DNA of 64,000 bases from Bradyrhizobium sp. AUGA SZCCT0176 (GCF_018130145.1 NZ_JAFCMB010000017.1:62001-126000), one strand, 5' to 3'. Counted from the first letter of the stretch, positions 9,044 to 18,289 are shown. Notes: a model not told the origin generated them from the letters alone. A program made the numbers and translations.

Positions 9044-9865
9044 TCAGTGACCCTTGCCGGTGTAAAGTTGATACAGCGTGATGATGACTTCGAACGCAAT
9101 CAGCCCGACGATGATGAGTTCGAGGCGCAGGGTTCGGCGCGTGTCGATGATATCGGCAAGGGTGTTGGCCGTCTCCGCGACCACAGCAAGCTTCCGGTTG
9201 AGGGCATCGAGGCGCTCCTTGAGCTCGTATTCGTCTTCAAGCCGGGCGTAAAGCCGCTCGAGGTCGGGACGATCCCACAGCGCATCCGGCTTTTCTGCGA
9301 TCGCAACGCGGCCGGATACCCTGTGCTGGACCAGAAGGGCGCTTCCGATCAGCTGCATGACCCCTTTTCGATCACGGCGGGTTCGTCCGTGATCTGCCAG
9401 CTCCTTGGCAAACGGTTCGATGATCTCGAAGACCTTCGCCACTTCGCGTTCGTCGTGCGCCAGCACGACGCTCTTGGCCAGCACGTCGGCCACGACAAGA
9501 AGCCTTGCCGGCGACATGTCGCGCAACTGTATAGGGCCGCCGGACAGGACCTGATCCTCGGTCTCACCCTCACCGGCGAAGGCGAGAATGGCGGCTTCCT
9601 CTTCACGGCGCGCCAGTTTGCCGTCGATTCGGGGTTTCAGTGTTTCCAGGAAGCGGCTTTGTTCTTCCGACGCAAGGCCGATCAGCACCGCCACACCGTA
9701 GCGGAACAGAACCGCGACGCCGCTCGTGTCAACCCTGATCGCAAGCGGGATCGCCGAGAGCGCTTCCGTTTCGAAGCCGATCGTATTGATGCGGTCGCCA
9801 ACATGCAGCGCGTGCGCCGTGACCCGCGTCCCGATTTCAGCGGAAATGAATTCGGGTTTGGTCAT
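9044..9865 (-). CDS. RMD1/YagE family (DUF155) membrane protein
   Basis: 273 residues. The N-terminal half has the DUF155 pattern (VAVLFRYGVAVLIGLA, then LARREEEAAILAF). A helical region follows (DRPDLERLYARLEDEYELKERLDALNRKLAVVAETA), then one C-terminal membrane helix (LELIIVGLIAFEVIITLYQLY). Related yeast and mitochondrial proteins (RMD1, RMND1) act in mitochondrial translation or sporulation; the bacterial role is unknown. It is transcribed away from its small zinc-ribbon neighbour by only 76 bp on the same strand and may share a promoter with it. Confidence 0.8.
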   Translation of the reverse strand: MTKPEFISAEIGTRVTAHALHVGDRINTIGFETEALSAIPLAIRVDTSGVAVLFRYGVAVLIGLASEEQSRFLETLKPRIDGKLARREEEAAILAFAGEGETEDQVLSGGPIQLRDMSPARLLVVADVLAKSVVLAHDEREVAKVFEIIEPFAKELADHGRTRRDRKGVMQLIGSALLVQHRVSGRVAIAEKPDALWDRPDLERLYARLEDEYELKERLDALNRKLAVVAETANTLADIIDTRRTLRLELIIVGLIAFEVIITLYQLYTGKGH

Positions 9866-9941
9866 CTCGCCGTCTCCTCATGGCCGATGCTGGCCGGCGG
9901 AGATTACGCGCGTTCGATGACAGGCGCGATGCGATATCAGT

Positions 9942-10166
9942 CTATGCGGTCGCGCGAATCTGAGAGGGCGGCGCATCGATGTGCCGGTACTTGTGTTCCG
10001 ACGACATCACCAGCCGATAGGCTCTCAGCTTGGGATCCTGCCACATATCGAGAAGCTGGCCGCAGGTCGCGCATTCAACCCGACCCGGCCGTCCAATCGG
10101 TAAACTTGATTCAGCGACCTCGTAAGCCGATGTGCAGGATGGGCAGGTGAAATCTGATATTTTCAT
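9942..10166 (-). CDS. Small zinc-ribbon protein
   Basis: 74 residues with two CxxC pairs (CPSC and CATC) spaced as in MJ0042-type zinc ribbons, followed by a basic C-terminus without membrane helices. A structural zinc and a regulatory or assembly role are inferred from the fold only. The ATG at 10166 gives the shortest ribbon-first protein. Function unknown. Confidence 0.65.
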   Translation of the reverse strand: MKISDFTCPSCTSAYEVAESSLPIGRPGRVECATCGQLLDMWQDPKLRAYRLVMSSEHKYRHIDAPPSQIRATA

Positions 10167-10356
10167 TGGCGGAACCTATGGTGTTTCAGCAGAACGATTG
10201 TTCTGGATCAATGTGGCACCAGAAGGGTCCAGGCTGACGCGCGCCGCATATAATTTGTGCGCACGCGCTAAATCCGGTCGCTATGGCAGCGGGGCTGATA
10301 TGCAGAACTAATATGTGGACGGTCTCGTCGAAGACCTTGATCCGCAATCACGCGCG

Positions 10357-12309
10357 TTAATGCGCCAGCTTCCGTTCGACGGGCGCCAGTTCCGGATCGT
10401 GCTGGATCGACCCGGCCTCGACATAGCGCAGGACCGGCGATGAATAGACGAAGCTGCGATTGCGGCCGAGCCGCTTGGCTTCATAAAGCGCGGCGTCGGC
10501 TTCTCCGACCAACGCTGCTTCACCAGGCGTCGCGCGTGTCCTGGTGGCAATGCCGGCGCTGATGGTGACGAAGCCACGGTTGGCGGCGGTGTTGGGAAGG
10601 CCGAGGGCGCGCACGGTCAGCCGGATCGATTCGGCGACCTTCAATGCATCGTCTTCGGAAATGTTCGGCAGCACGACGGCGAATTCCTCGCCGCCATAGC
10701 GCGCGGAGAGGCCCGATGTATTCGAGGTCGCATCGCCGATGGCCCGGGCGACGGCCTGCAGGCAGCGATCGCCGGCCTGGTGTCCGTAGGTGTCGTTGTA
10801 ACCCTTGAAGTTGTCGATATCGAACAGCAGCACCGAGATCTCTTCGCAGGCTTCGTACTGACGCGCCAGAAAACCATCGAAGGTGCGGCGGTTGGTCAAT
10901 CCGGTCAGACCGTCGGTGGCCGCGAGCTGGGTCAGGCGGCGGTTGAGCAGGTTCAGCTCATCCTCCATCCGCTTGCGTTCCGTGATATCGCGCAGCACGC
11001 CGACAAACTCGGCCTCGGCGGGATTGTCGCGTTCCGATGCCTGCTTGAAGTTGCTTTCGACCCACACGATCGATCCGTCGGCACGGTAGGTCCGGAACTC
11101 GGCTGTGCTGATGGCGCCCGACCCGTTCAGCCGCGCGCTCGCGGCCATCAGGCCTTGCTTATCCTCGGGGTGAACCATGTCGAAGCAGGATTTGCCGACG
11201 AGGTCCTGCGGGCGAACGCCCAGCATCTGTTCGACAGAGTGGGACACATAACGAAGCGTGCCGCGGCCATTGAGCAGGATAACGACGTCGGCGATATTGT
11301 CCGCGAGCAGGCGATAATGCGACTCGCTCTGCCGCAGCGCGCGTTCGGTTTTGATCCGAAAATTGAACTGCGCCGAAAGCAATGCCGCGAGCAGGACGAT
11401 CATGCAGAGGAGGACCGTTGCCACCAGCGCGTCGGTGCGCAATGCCGTCGACCAGGCTGAGAGCAGCCAGTCCTCGGACATCGCCACCGTGATGATCAGC
11501 GGATATTGCGGCGTTCCCTCGTATCCGAAATATTTGACGACGCCATCGAACGGCGAGGTGATCTTGTAATACCCGACCGAGCTCAACTTGAGGTGTTTCG
11601 TAAACAAGTCCGTTTTGGAAAGGTCGGCACTCCTGTTCGAAAGCGGCCAGCGGGACAGGACGGCGCCGTCATTGCGCAGCAGGCTGATTCCGCCGTCGGG
11701 GCCGAGCTGGAATGCGCTGTAGAAGCCGCTGAAGTAATCGCTATCGATCGCGGCTGTCAGCACGCCGCCAAAGCTGCCGTCCTGCTTGGTGACACGCTTT
11801 GAGAGCAGGATGGTCGGTCGCCCGGTAAGGCGGGATTGAAACATTTCGCTGATACGAAGCGCCTTGCCGGCGGTGTCGCGATGGTAGGCGAAGTACGGCC
11901 GGTCGCCATTGTTGTAGCGCGGAGTCTCTGGCAGGGATGAGTAGCGCCAATTGCCGTTGGTATCGAGGACGCCGATTTCGCGTATTTGCGGCAGCGCGGC
12001 CACGGTGTCGGCCATGTATTTGTTGAACCGCTCCGGCAGGGGGCTTTGATACATGAGCAGGTCGACCATGCCACCCATCGCGATGTCGGCCGCCTGAATA
12101 GTGTGTGCGGCGTGTTCGGCGAGGGAATGGGCGAGGTTCTTGATGTCGGTGGAGCCGCGCGACAGCGCGGCCGACTTGGCCTCGAGCGCCTTCCAGACCA
12201 CGACGCCCAGAATGCAGGCCGTCATGACCAGCGCAAAGAAGACCACGACCATCCCCGGGGTGATCCGCCGCAGGAGGCCGCTTTGGTTTGCGAGGTGTCG
12301 ATCGGGCAT
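10357..12309 (-). CDS. Membrane diguanylate cyclase with Cache and PAS sensors
   Basis: 650 residues. A first membrane helix (residues ~20-42, MVVVFFALVMTACILGVVVW) leads to a periplasmic double-Cache-like sensor (includes YNNGDRPYFAYHRD and GRPTILLSKRV), then a second helix (LVATVLLCMIVLLAALLSA), a PAS domain (YRLLADNIADVVILL to DITERKR) and a GGDEF domain with RYGGEEF as the active-site loop and the DIDNFKGYNDTYGHQAGD substrate block. It should make cyclic di-GMP in response to an external ligand. No RxxD inhibitory site stands at the usual distance before GGEEF, so product feedback may be absent. The Cache ligand cannot be predicted. Confidence 0.9.
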   Translation of the reverse strand: MPDRHLANQSGLLRRITPGMVVVFFALVMTACILGVVVWKALEAKSAALSRGSTDIKNLAHSLAEHAAHTIQAADIAMGGMVDLLMYQSPLPERFNKYMADTVAALPQIREIGVLDTNGNWRYSSLPETPRYNNGDRPYFAYHRDTAGKALRISEMFQSRLTGRPTILLSKRVTKQDGSFGGVLTAAIDSDYFSGFYSAFQLGPDGGISLLRNDGAVLSRWPLSNRSADLSKTDLFTKHLKLSSVGYYKITSPFDGVVKYFGYEGTPQYPLIITVAMSEDWLLSAWSTALRTDALVATVLLCMIVLLAALLSAQFNFRIKTERALRQSESHYRLLADNIADVVILLNGRGTLRYVSHSVEQMLGVRPQDLVGKSCFDMVHPEDKQGLMAASARLNGSGAISTAEFRTYRADGSIVWVESNFKQASERDNPAEAEFVGVLRDITERKRMEDELNLLNRRLTQLAATDGLTGLTNRRTFDGFLARQYEACEEISVLLFDIDNFKGYNDTYGHQAGDRCLQAVARAIGDATSNTSGLSARYGGEEFAVVLPNISEDDALKVAESIRLTVRALGLPNTAANRGFVTISAGIATRTRATPGEAALVGEADAALYEAKRLGRNRSFVYSSPVLRYVEAGSIQHDPELAPVERKLAH

Positions 12310-12481
12310 CTTCCGCCTTGATGGGGGAGCGCCAAATCATTCTGATCGGCAAGCTGAATGCGTGGCCGGAATCTATCGGCCAATAGGTGGCGATGCGGTT
12401 AATGAATAGGTCAGGAGAACAACGGAGAAGCCGGCATTTCGGCCGGGATCCCGGTGGAACCCGGACGGCGCGTCCCGCCAG

Positions 12482-14005
12482 TCACCGCGGCAATTTTGCG
12501 ATTGCCTGGCTCAACTGATGGATTTCGTAGGGCTTGCGGAGAATGGGAAAATCGCCGCGCACGTTCAAGGCGGCATCGCTATAGCCGGTCGCGAGCAGAA
12601 TGGGCAGCTGGGGCCGCATCGCCTTGAGGCGGCGCGCCAGGCCGAGGCCGTCCATTTTGCCCGGCATCACGATGTCGGTGAATACGAGGTCGATCCCGTC
12701 GCGCTCGATCTCGCGCAGGGCGGCCTCGGCATTCTCTACCCTGCGGACGGTGTAGCCGAGTTGTTCGAGCAGGCTGGTGCTGACAGCGGCGACTTCCGGA
12801 TTGTCGTCGACCAGCAGCACGGTGCCGCTTCCACTGGATTCGGCAACGCTGACATCGTCAACCGCCAGGCCGCCATGCTGTCGCGGCAGCAGGATCGTGA
12901 TCTTGGTACCCTTGCCGAGTTCGCTGGCAACCCTGACCGTTCCGCCGGCCTGATGGACGAAACCGTGCACCTGCGAGAGACCCAATCCGGTGCCCTTGCC
13001 GATCGGTTTGGTCGTAAAAAAGGGATCGAATATCTTGCTCAGCACGTCAGGCGCGATGCCGGTGCCGGTATCCGTCACGGAGATGGCGACATAGTCGCCG
13101 CTATGGGCTTCCTCGCTCAGCCTGGTGTTATCGGCAGCAACCTTGATGATGCCTCCGTCGGACATGGCGTCGCGCGCGTTGATCACAAGATTGACCAGCG
13201 CGGTCTCGAGTTCGGCGATATCGACCATGACCGGCCAGACGCTGCGGTCGAGGTCGAATTGCAGTGTCACCGTGCCGCCGACGCCGGTGTGGAGAACATC
13301 GCGCACCGCCTTGATTCTTTCGGTGACATCGACCGTTTGCGGATTGACGCTTTGTCGCCTGGCGAATGTCAGCAGCTGGCTCGTCAGTGCGGCGCCGCGC
13401 TTTGTCGCCCCGTCGATAGCGGCTAGCGCGCGCTGCATCTTGGGATCGTCGGAGACTCCCTTCCGGAGCGTATGCAGGCTGCCGCTGACGATCATCAGGA
13501 GATTGTTGAAATCGTGCGCCACGCCGCCGGTCAGTTGGCCGAGCGCGTCCAGCTTCTGGGATTCCGCCAACTGCGCTTGCATCTGATCGAGCTTGAGCTG
13601 GGCCTCGCGGCGTTCGGAGATGTCGCGGGTAATCTTGGCAAAGCCGACCAGCCTGCCGTCCTCGTAGATCGGGTCGATGACAACGCTGGCCCAAAAGAAG
13701 GTGCCGTCCTTGCGGACGCGCCAGCCGTCCTCCTCATAGCGGCCGGTTTCGCGCGCGATGCGCAACGCGCGCGTCGGCTTGCCATTGGCGCGATCGGCAT
13801 CGGTGTAAAAAGCGGAGAAGTGCCGGCCCAGGATTTCCTCGGGTGCATAACCCTTGATGCGTTGAGCGCCGATGTTCCAGCTGGTGACGATGCCGGTAGG
13901 GTCGAGCATGTACAGCGCGTAGTCGGCGACCCCCTCGACCAGAAGCCGGAAACTGCGTTCGCTTTCGAACAGATCCCGCTGCTGTCGTTGGTCTTTTTCA
14001 GGCAT
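12482..14005 (-). CDS. PAS hybrid sensor histidine kinase
   Basis: 507 residues, soluble. One PAS domain (~16-135, RLLVEGVADYALYMLD to DISERRE), a HisKA domain with the histidine in GGVAHDFNNLL, a HATPase domain (NARDAM, DTGTGIAPD, GKGTGLGLSQ) and a C-terminal receiver with the phospho-Asp in FTDIVMPG. The PAS lacks the GRNCRFLQ cysteine motif of LOV photoreceptors. The ATG at 14005 is chosen because the PAS begins right after it; the open frame continues upstream to 14413 only through sequence antisense to the divergent regulator. It is divergent from the GbsR-like gene, with about 160 bp between the two start codons. Confidence 0.88.
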   Translation of the reverse strand: MPEKDQRQQRDLFESERSFRLLVEGVADYALYMLDPTGIVTSWNIGAQRIKGYAPEEILGRHFSAFYTDADRANGKPTRALRIARETGRYEEDGWRVRKDGTFFWASVVIDPIYEDGRLVGFAKITRDISERREAQLKLDQMQAQLAESQKLDALGQLTGGVAHDFNNLLMIVSGSLHTLRKGVSDDPKMQRALAAIDGATKRGAALTSQLLTFARRQSVNPQTVDVTERIKAVRDVLHTGVGGTVTLQFDLDRSVWPVMVDIAELETALVNLVINARDAMSDGGIIKVAADNTRLSEEAHSGDYVAISVTDTGTGIAPDVLSKIFDPFFTTKPIGKGTGLGLSQVHGFVHQAGGTVRVASELGKGTKITILLPRQHGGLAVDDVSVAESSGSGTVLLVDDNPEVAAVSTSLLEQLGYTVRRVENAEAALREIERDGIDLVFTDIVMPGKMDGLGLARRLKAMRPQLPILLATGYSDAALNVRGDFPILRKPYEIHQLSQAIAKLPR

Positions 14006-14157
14006 TTGAATCCCTAACCTAGTGGGCCGAAACGCGCGGGATGCCGGATGGTTCCGGCAATGGACAAGTTTTAGGCACATTTTAGCCGGGGCGCGATCGG
14101 GCAGGGCGCGGCTCGCTTTGGCGAAGGGGCTTGACGTCGATCCAGAAATGTCCGATG

Positions 14158-14175
14158 TTTCTGTAATGACAGAAA
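14158..14175. promoter_or_regulatory. Perfect inverted repeat over the regulator start codon (candidate operator)
   Basis: TTTCTGT, four bases, ACAGAAA: a perfect 7-bp dyad centred on the preferred ATG at 14166 of the GbsR/MarR-like gene. Dyads of this size and position are typical binding sites of winged-helix regulators that repress themselves, here by covering the translation start or the promoter. Binding is inferred, not shown. Confidence 0.45.
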
Positions 14176-14723
14176 TAACCGAAAAGAAGAAACTCCCGGC
14201 CGCCGTCGAGCGGTTCATCCTGCACTGGGGTGACATGGGGGACGAGTGGGGCGTCAACCGCTCGGTCAGCCAGATCCACGGCCTGCTGTACCTCGCCGAG
14301 GCGCCGATGACGGCCGAGGATATCGCCGAGACGCTCGGCATGGCCAGGTCCAACGTCTCCAACTCCATCAAGGAGCTGCTGTCCTGGAACCTGATCCGCC
14401 GGGTGCCGATCATGGGCGACCGCCGCGATCATTACGAGGCGGAGACCGATATCTGGGAAGTGGCGGCGCGGATCGCGTCCCGCCGCAAGGAGCGCGAGAT
14501 CGACCCTGCGGTCGATGCGCTGCGCGCCTGCGTTTCCGATGCCGCCGATGATCCGACCATCAGCGCGGTCGCGAGCAAGCGGCTGAGGGAGATGCTGGAA
14601 TTCACCGAGCTGGTCGACCGCTGGTACATGCAGATGCTGAAAGTGCCGCGGCCGAGATTGGTCGCCCTGATCAAGCTTGGCGAGAAGATCGTCAGCTTCC
14701 TGCCGATGGGAAAAACCAAATAG
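14166..14723 (+). CDS. GbsR/MarR-family transcriptional regulator
   Basis: 185 residues with the GbsR pattern: FILHWGDMGDEWGVNRSVSQIHGLLYL, then a winged helix (MTAEDIAETLGMARSNVSNSIKELLSWNLIRRV) and GDRRDHYEA. Relatives respond to small molecules and repress transport, lipid or envelope genes. The ATG at 14166 is used; an in-frame ATG at 14148 would add six residues and would put the 14158-14175 dyad inside the coding part. It lies 34 bp before the DUF4166 gene on the same strand, so the regulator probably controls the three-gene cluster. Confidence 0.82.
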   Translation: MTEITEKKKLPAAVERFILHWGDMGDEWGVNRSVSQIHGLLYLAEAPMTAEDIAETLGMARSNVSNSIKELLSWNLIRRVPIMGDRRDHYEAETDIWEVAARIASRRKEREIDPAVDALRACVSDAADDPTISAVASKRLREMLEFTELVDRWYMQMLKVPRPRLVALIKLGEKIVSFLPMGKTK

Positions 14724-14757
14724 GCAGCGAGTGGCGGGAGAGTAGCAGGAGCGTTCG

Positions 14758-15438
14758 ATGGCGTCAGCAATCAGGATCTCAAGACTTCCAGCGTCCCATC
14801 CGCATCACAAGCCTTCCAGCGACATTCTGCTCGACGATAACAGGTTCCATTCGCTGCTGTCCGATGCCGATTGGGGGCGATTGCCGCTGGCGATCTGGCG
14901 GCGCTTCTCCAAGCGCCACGTTGATGGTGCAACCGTCGTCTATGTCGGCGAGGTCGAGGAGGCCTATTTCAACAGGATTGGCTGGTGGCTCGCGCAGTTG
15001 GCGCGGCTGGTCGGCGGGCCGCTGCCGACCGGGGCCGAGACCGGCGTCCCGATGGTGGTGACGGTGACGGAGGACGCAGCGAGCGGCGGCCAGATCTGGA
15101 CCCGCATCTGCGCCCGCTCACACGGATTTCCGCAAGTCATTCACTCCTCCAAACGCTTCGCCGGGCCGACCGGGCTCGAGGAATATGTCGGCCACGGCAT
15201 CAGCATGGCGCTGCGGATCTTCGTCGAGCACGAAGCGCTGGTGTTTCGCAGTGTCGGTTACTCGTTCCATGTCGGGCCGCTGCGGCTGGCGTTGCCGGAT
15301 TGGCTGACGCCGGGCGATCTCACCGTAACCCATTCCGATCTCGGCGGCGGCACGTTCCGCTTCACGCTCGATATCGTTCATCCGCGCTTTGGCAGGCTCA
15401 TTCGTCAGTCCGCCGTGTTCCGGGAGGCCGCGTCATGA
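14758..15438 (+). CDS. DUF4166 domain protein
   Basis: 226 residues, mostly beta-rich. The DUF4166 pattern is visible: LPLAIWRRFSKRHV, VYVGEVEEAYFNRIGWWLAQLARLVGGPLP, then WTRICARSHGFPQVIHSSKRF and GTFRFTLDIVHPRFGRLIRQSAVF. Function unknown; relatives are found alone or fused to NAD(P)-dependent oxidoreductases, which fits the oxidoreductase that follows. AGGAG precedes the ATG at a normal distance. Its stop overlaps the next start by four bases (ATGA), implying coupled translation. Confidence 0.8.
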   Translation: MASAIRISRLPASHPHHKPSSDILLDDNRFHSLLSDADWGRLPLAIWRRFSKRHVDGATVVYVGEVEEAYFNRIGWWLAQLARLVGGPLPTGAETGVPMVVTVTEDAASGGQIWTRICARSHGFPQVIHSSKRFAGPTGLEEYVGHGISMALRIFVEHEALVFRSVGYSFHVGPLRLALPDWLTPGDLTVTHSDLGGGTFRFTLDIVHPRFGRLIRQSAVFREAAS

Positions 15439-16868
15439 CATCGTTGCTATGGACCCTGATCGCCATTCAGATCGTGATGGGCGTGTTCGACACGTTCTAT
15501 CACCATGAGCTGACCGAGCGGCTGGCCTGGCGCCCGTCGCAGCGCTACGAGCTGCAGCTCCACGGCGTGCGCAACATGATGTACGCGTTCCTGTTCCTGG
15601 TGCTCGGCTGGCTGGAAGTGTACGGCATTTTCGCGATGGCCATCATCGCGGTGCTGGTTGCGGAAGTCGTCATCACGCTGCTGGATTTCGTCGAGGAGGA
15701 CATGAGCCGGAAACTGCCGGCGAGCGAGCGCATCAACCACACGCTGCTGGCGATCAATTACGGCGCCATCCTGGTGTTGCTGCTGCCGGTCCTGATCGAC
15801 TGGGCAATGCAGCCGACCGGGGTCAAATCGGCCTACACGGGATGGCTCAGCATGACAGCGGCGGCGGCTGCCGTCGGCGCGGCGTTGTGCGGATTGCGGG
15901 ATTTTACCGCGGCCCGGCGTCTCGGGCGGATGACCAGCGCGCCTGCGGCTGGCCTCGTCGAGAAATTGCCTGATAGCCAGACCGTGCTCGTCACCGGCGC
16001 CACCGGCTTCATCGGCAGCCGCCTGGTTGCGAGCCTGACTGCGTCGGGCCATCAGGTGATTGCGCTGGTCCGTAACCCGGCGAAAGCGGAACTGCCGCCG
16101 CCGATCACCCTGATCACCAGCCTCGACCAGATTCCAGCGGATGCCAGAATCGACACCATCGTGAATCTCGCCGGAGAGCCGATCGGCAACGGGCTGTGGA
16201 CGGAGACAAAGCGCCGCAAGATCCTCGAATCCCGGATTCAGATGACCGGCGATGTCGTTGATTTGATTGGCCGTCTCGAGCGCAAGCCAACGGTGCTGGT
16301 GTCCGGCTCCGCGATCGGCTGGTACGGGCTGTGGCAGGATCAGGTGCTGACCGAGTCCGCCAAATCCCACGCCTGCTTCAGCCACGAATTGTGCGACGCT
16401 TGGGAAAACGCGGCGCGCCCGGCGGCTGACTATGGTGTGCGGGTCGTCCACTTACGGATCGGCCTCGTGATCGGCACCGACGGCGGGTTCATCACGCGGA
16501 TGCTGACGCCGTTCGAGTTCGGCCTCGGCGGGCCGCTCGGGTCAGGCAAGCAATGGATGTCCTGGATCGAGCGCGACGATCTCGTGCGCCTGATCGCCCA
16601 TGTGATCGCCAGCCCCGGCATCTCAGGGCCGATCAACGCGACAGCGCCGATCCCGGTCACCAATCTGAAGTTCACCGAAGAACTCAGCCGGCGGCTGCAT
16701 CGTCCGGCCGTGTTCCGGGTTCCGGATGCATTGCTGCGCCGGGTCGGCGGCGATTTTGCCAATGAGCTTCTGCTCGGAGGGCAGCGGGTGTTGCCCAACA
16801 AGGCGCTCAGCAACGGATTCAAGTTCCGCCACGAAACGCTGCGCAGCGCGTTCGAGGCGATCTTGTAA
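15435..16868 (+). CDS. Membrane-anchored TIGR01777-family NAD-dependent epimerase (fusion)
   Basis: 477 residues in two parts. The first ~165 form four or five membrane helices (e.g. LLWTLIAIQIVMGVFD, AMAIIAVLVAEVVITLLDF, AINYGAILVLLLPVLIDW). The rest is an extended short-chain dehydrogenase with the Rossmann motif VTGATGFIGSRL, NLAGEPIGNGLW, SGSAIGWYG and the C-terminal LPNKALSNGFKFRH typical of TIGR01777 (YfcH/SDR39U1). Usual family members are soluble and ~300 residues, so the N-terminal membrane module is an addition. Substrate unknown. The start is fixed by the ATGA overlap with the DUF4166 gene. An earlier in-frame start at 14985 lies inside that gene and is rejected. Confidence 0.85.
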   Translation: MTSLLWTLIAIQIVMGVFDTFYHHELTERLAWRPSQRYELQLHGVRNMMYAFLFLVLGWLEVYGIFAMAIIAVLVAEVVITLLDFVEEDMSRKLPASERINHTLLAINYGAILVLLLPVLIDWAMQPTGVKSAYTGWLSMTAAAAAVGAALCGLRDFTAARRLGRMTSAPAAGLVEKLPDSQTVLVTGATGFIGSRLVASLTASGHQVIALVRNPAKAELPPPITLITSLDQIPADARIDTIVNLAGEPIGNGLWTETKRRKILESRIQMTGDVVDLIGRLERKPTVLVSGSAIGWYGLWQDQVLTESAKSHACFSHELCDAWENAARPAADYGVRVVHLRIGLVIGTDGGFITRMLTPFEFGLGGPLGSGKQWMSWIERDDLVRLIAHVIASPGISGPINATAPIPVTNLKFTEELSRRLHRPAVFRVPDALLRRVGGDFANELLLGGQRVLPNKALSNGFKFRHETLRSAFEAIL

Positions 16869-16880
16869 ATGCGGGGATAC

Positions 16881-17747
16881 TCAGGTGCTTGCGCGGGAAA
16901 CCGTAACCACACTGCGAAACGTCGCCGCCAGCGTCCGCAGCGCGGTGAGTTTGACGGGATCACTGACCTTCGAGTGTAACATTACCTTTGACGTTCCAAG
17001 CCTTGGCAGCTTCTGCACCAAACCGATATCGACCAGCCCCGCCGGCGCGATTCTCCGGGCCAGCGGCGCGACCGCAAGCCCAGCCTGGGCCGCTGCGACC
17101 ACCGCCGTGACGCCGCCTCCGACAAACGCCTCGATCCAGGGGATGCCGGCCTTGTCGAGCGCGCGGACGGCGATCGCGCGGACGCCGCAGGGTGGTGCCA
17201 GCGTCGCCAGCTGCAGGGCATCACCGCGCGGCCAGACGAAGCGGGGCGCCGCGAACCAGCCGAACTCGTCTTCGGTCAGTTGCTCACCGCCGCGGCGGCT
17301 GCCTTCCTGCCGCACCACCACGGCGTCGAGTTCGCCGGCATCGTAAGCATCGAGCATCGCCCGCGAAAAACCGATCGTCACCGCGAGCGACATCTGCGAG
17401 GACATCGCATGCAGCCGCTCCAGCAGCGGCACCAGTTCCGCACCGGCGGCGTGATCGCTGATGCCGAGCGACAATTGCTGCCGCGCCGGCTTTTCGCCCG
17501 ACAGCGCGCGGTCATGCGCCTCCATCAGGACGCGGGCATGGTGCAGGAACGCCGTGCCATCGGCGGTGAGCGTCACCGCGCGCGGCGAGCGCTCGACCAG
17601 CCGCTTGCCGAGCACGCTTTCCAGCCGCTGCAGCTTCAGGCTGACCGCGGCCTGCGTGGTGCCGAGCGCCTCGGCGGCGCGGGTAAAACTCTGCAGCTCG
17701 GCGACCAGCAGGAAGGCCTGAACGGTGTCGATATCCAGCGTGCCCAT
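16881..17747 (-). CDS. LysR-family transcriptional regulator
   Basis: 288 residues. The N-terminal helix-turn-helix is standard (DTVQAFLLVAELQSFTRAAEALGTTQAAVSLKLQRLE, then GKRLVERSPRAVTLTADG), followed by a substrate-binding domain. The ATG at 17747 gives the usual distance to the HTH; an ATG at 17771 would add eight residues. It is divergent from the tautomerase gene, the classic LysR arrangement, so that gene is the likely target and the co-inducer may be its substrate. The end lies 12 bp from the end of the epimerase gene on the other strand. Confidence 0.9.
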   Translation of the reverse strand: MGTLDIDTVQAFLLVAELQSFTRAAEALGTTQAAVSLKLQRLESVLGKRLVERSPRAVTLTADGTAFLHHARVLMEAHDRALSGEKPARQQLSLGISDHAAGAELVPLLERLHAMSSQMSLAVTIGFSRAMLDAYDAGELDAVVVRQEGSRRGGEQLTEDEFGWFAAPRFVWPRGDALQLATLAPPCGVRAIAVRALDKAGIPWIEAFVGGGVTAVVAAAQAGLAVAPLARRIAPAGLVDIGLVQKLPRLGTSKVMLHSKVSDPVKLTALRTLAATFRSVVTVSRAST

Positions 17748-17760
17748 GGCATCATCACTA

Positions 17761-17815
17761 ATGGTTATCATTGTTATGAATAGAGATAAGATACCAAAAT
17801 GATGCTGATAAGTCT
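17761..17815. promoter_or_regulatory. Candidate LysR control region
   Basis: The divergent gap is AT-rich for this genome. TTATC at 17765-17769 faces GATAA at 17785-17789 (15 bases between), and a third TTATC on the minus strand lies within 17802-17812. Repeated half-sites of this kind are expected of a LysR tetramer, but the match is short and unproven. Confidence 0.3.
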
Positions 17816-17853
17816 AGGTATGGGGACGCAAACGCACACCAGGGAGAACCATC

Positions 17854-18282
17854 ATGCCGCTCATCACCGTCACCTATTCGAGCTTCCGCAAGGCGCCTTC
17901 ATTGAAGGCCGAAATCGCCACCGCCGTCAGTGATCTCACTGCGCGAATCCTGCGCAAGGATCCCAGGGTCACAGCGGTGATCGTCCGCGCGGTCGACGCC
18001 GCGGACTGGTTCGCCGGCGGAAAGTCGCTGGCCGAACAGAGCCTCGCCAGCTTCTGGCTCGACGTCCATGTCAGCGAGGGCACCAACACCAAGGACGAGA
18101 AGGCCGCCTATCTCGCCGCGGTGTTCCAGCGCATGGGCGAACTGCTCGGGCCGCTGCACCACGAGAGCTACGCGCATGTCGACGAGGTCAAGGGCGATGC
18201 TTACGGCTTTGGCGGGTTGACGCAGGAGCGGCGCTACATCGCCGGCAAGCTCGAGGTGCCGCCACAGCAGGAGGCGGCGTGA
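17854..18282 (+). CDS. Tautomerase-family protein
   Basis: 142 residues starting MPLITVTYSS, so removal of the initiator Met exposes the N-terminal proline that is the catalytic base of the 4-oxalocrotonate tautomerase superfamily. The length is about twice a 4-OT subunit, as in two-unit fused members; the second half (FWLDVHVSEGTNTKDEKAAYLAAVFQRMGELLG) has the same layout. Substrate unknown; dehalogenase or aromatic-degradation roles occur in relatives. AGGGAGAACC before the ATG is a good ribosome binding site. A divergent LysR gene probably regulates it. Confidence 0.85.
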   Translation: MPLITVTYSSFRKAPSLKAEIATAVSDLTARILRKDPRVTAVIVRAVDAADWFAGGKSLAEQSLASFWLDVHVSEGTNTKDEKAAYLAAVFQRMGELLGPLHHESYAHVDEVKGDAYGFGGLTQERRYIAGKLEVPPQQEAA

Positions 18283-18289
18283 ACCCATA

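Noticed and set aside
14005-14413. 136-residue N-terminal extension of the second histidine kinase
   Set aside because: It overlaps the divergent GbsR-like gene, and the PAS domain already begins at the ATG at 14005.
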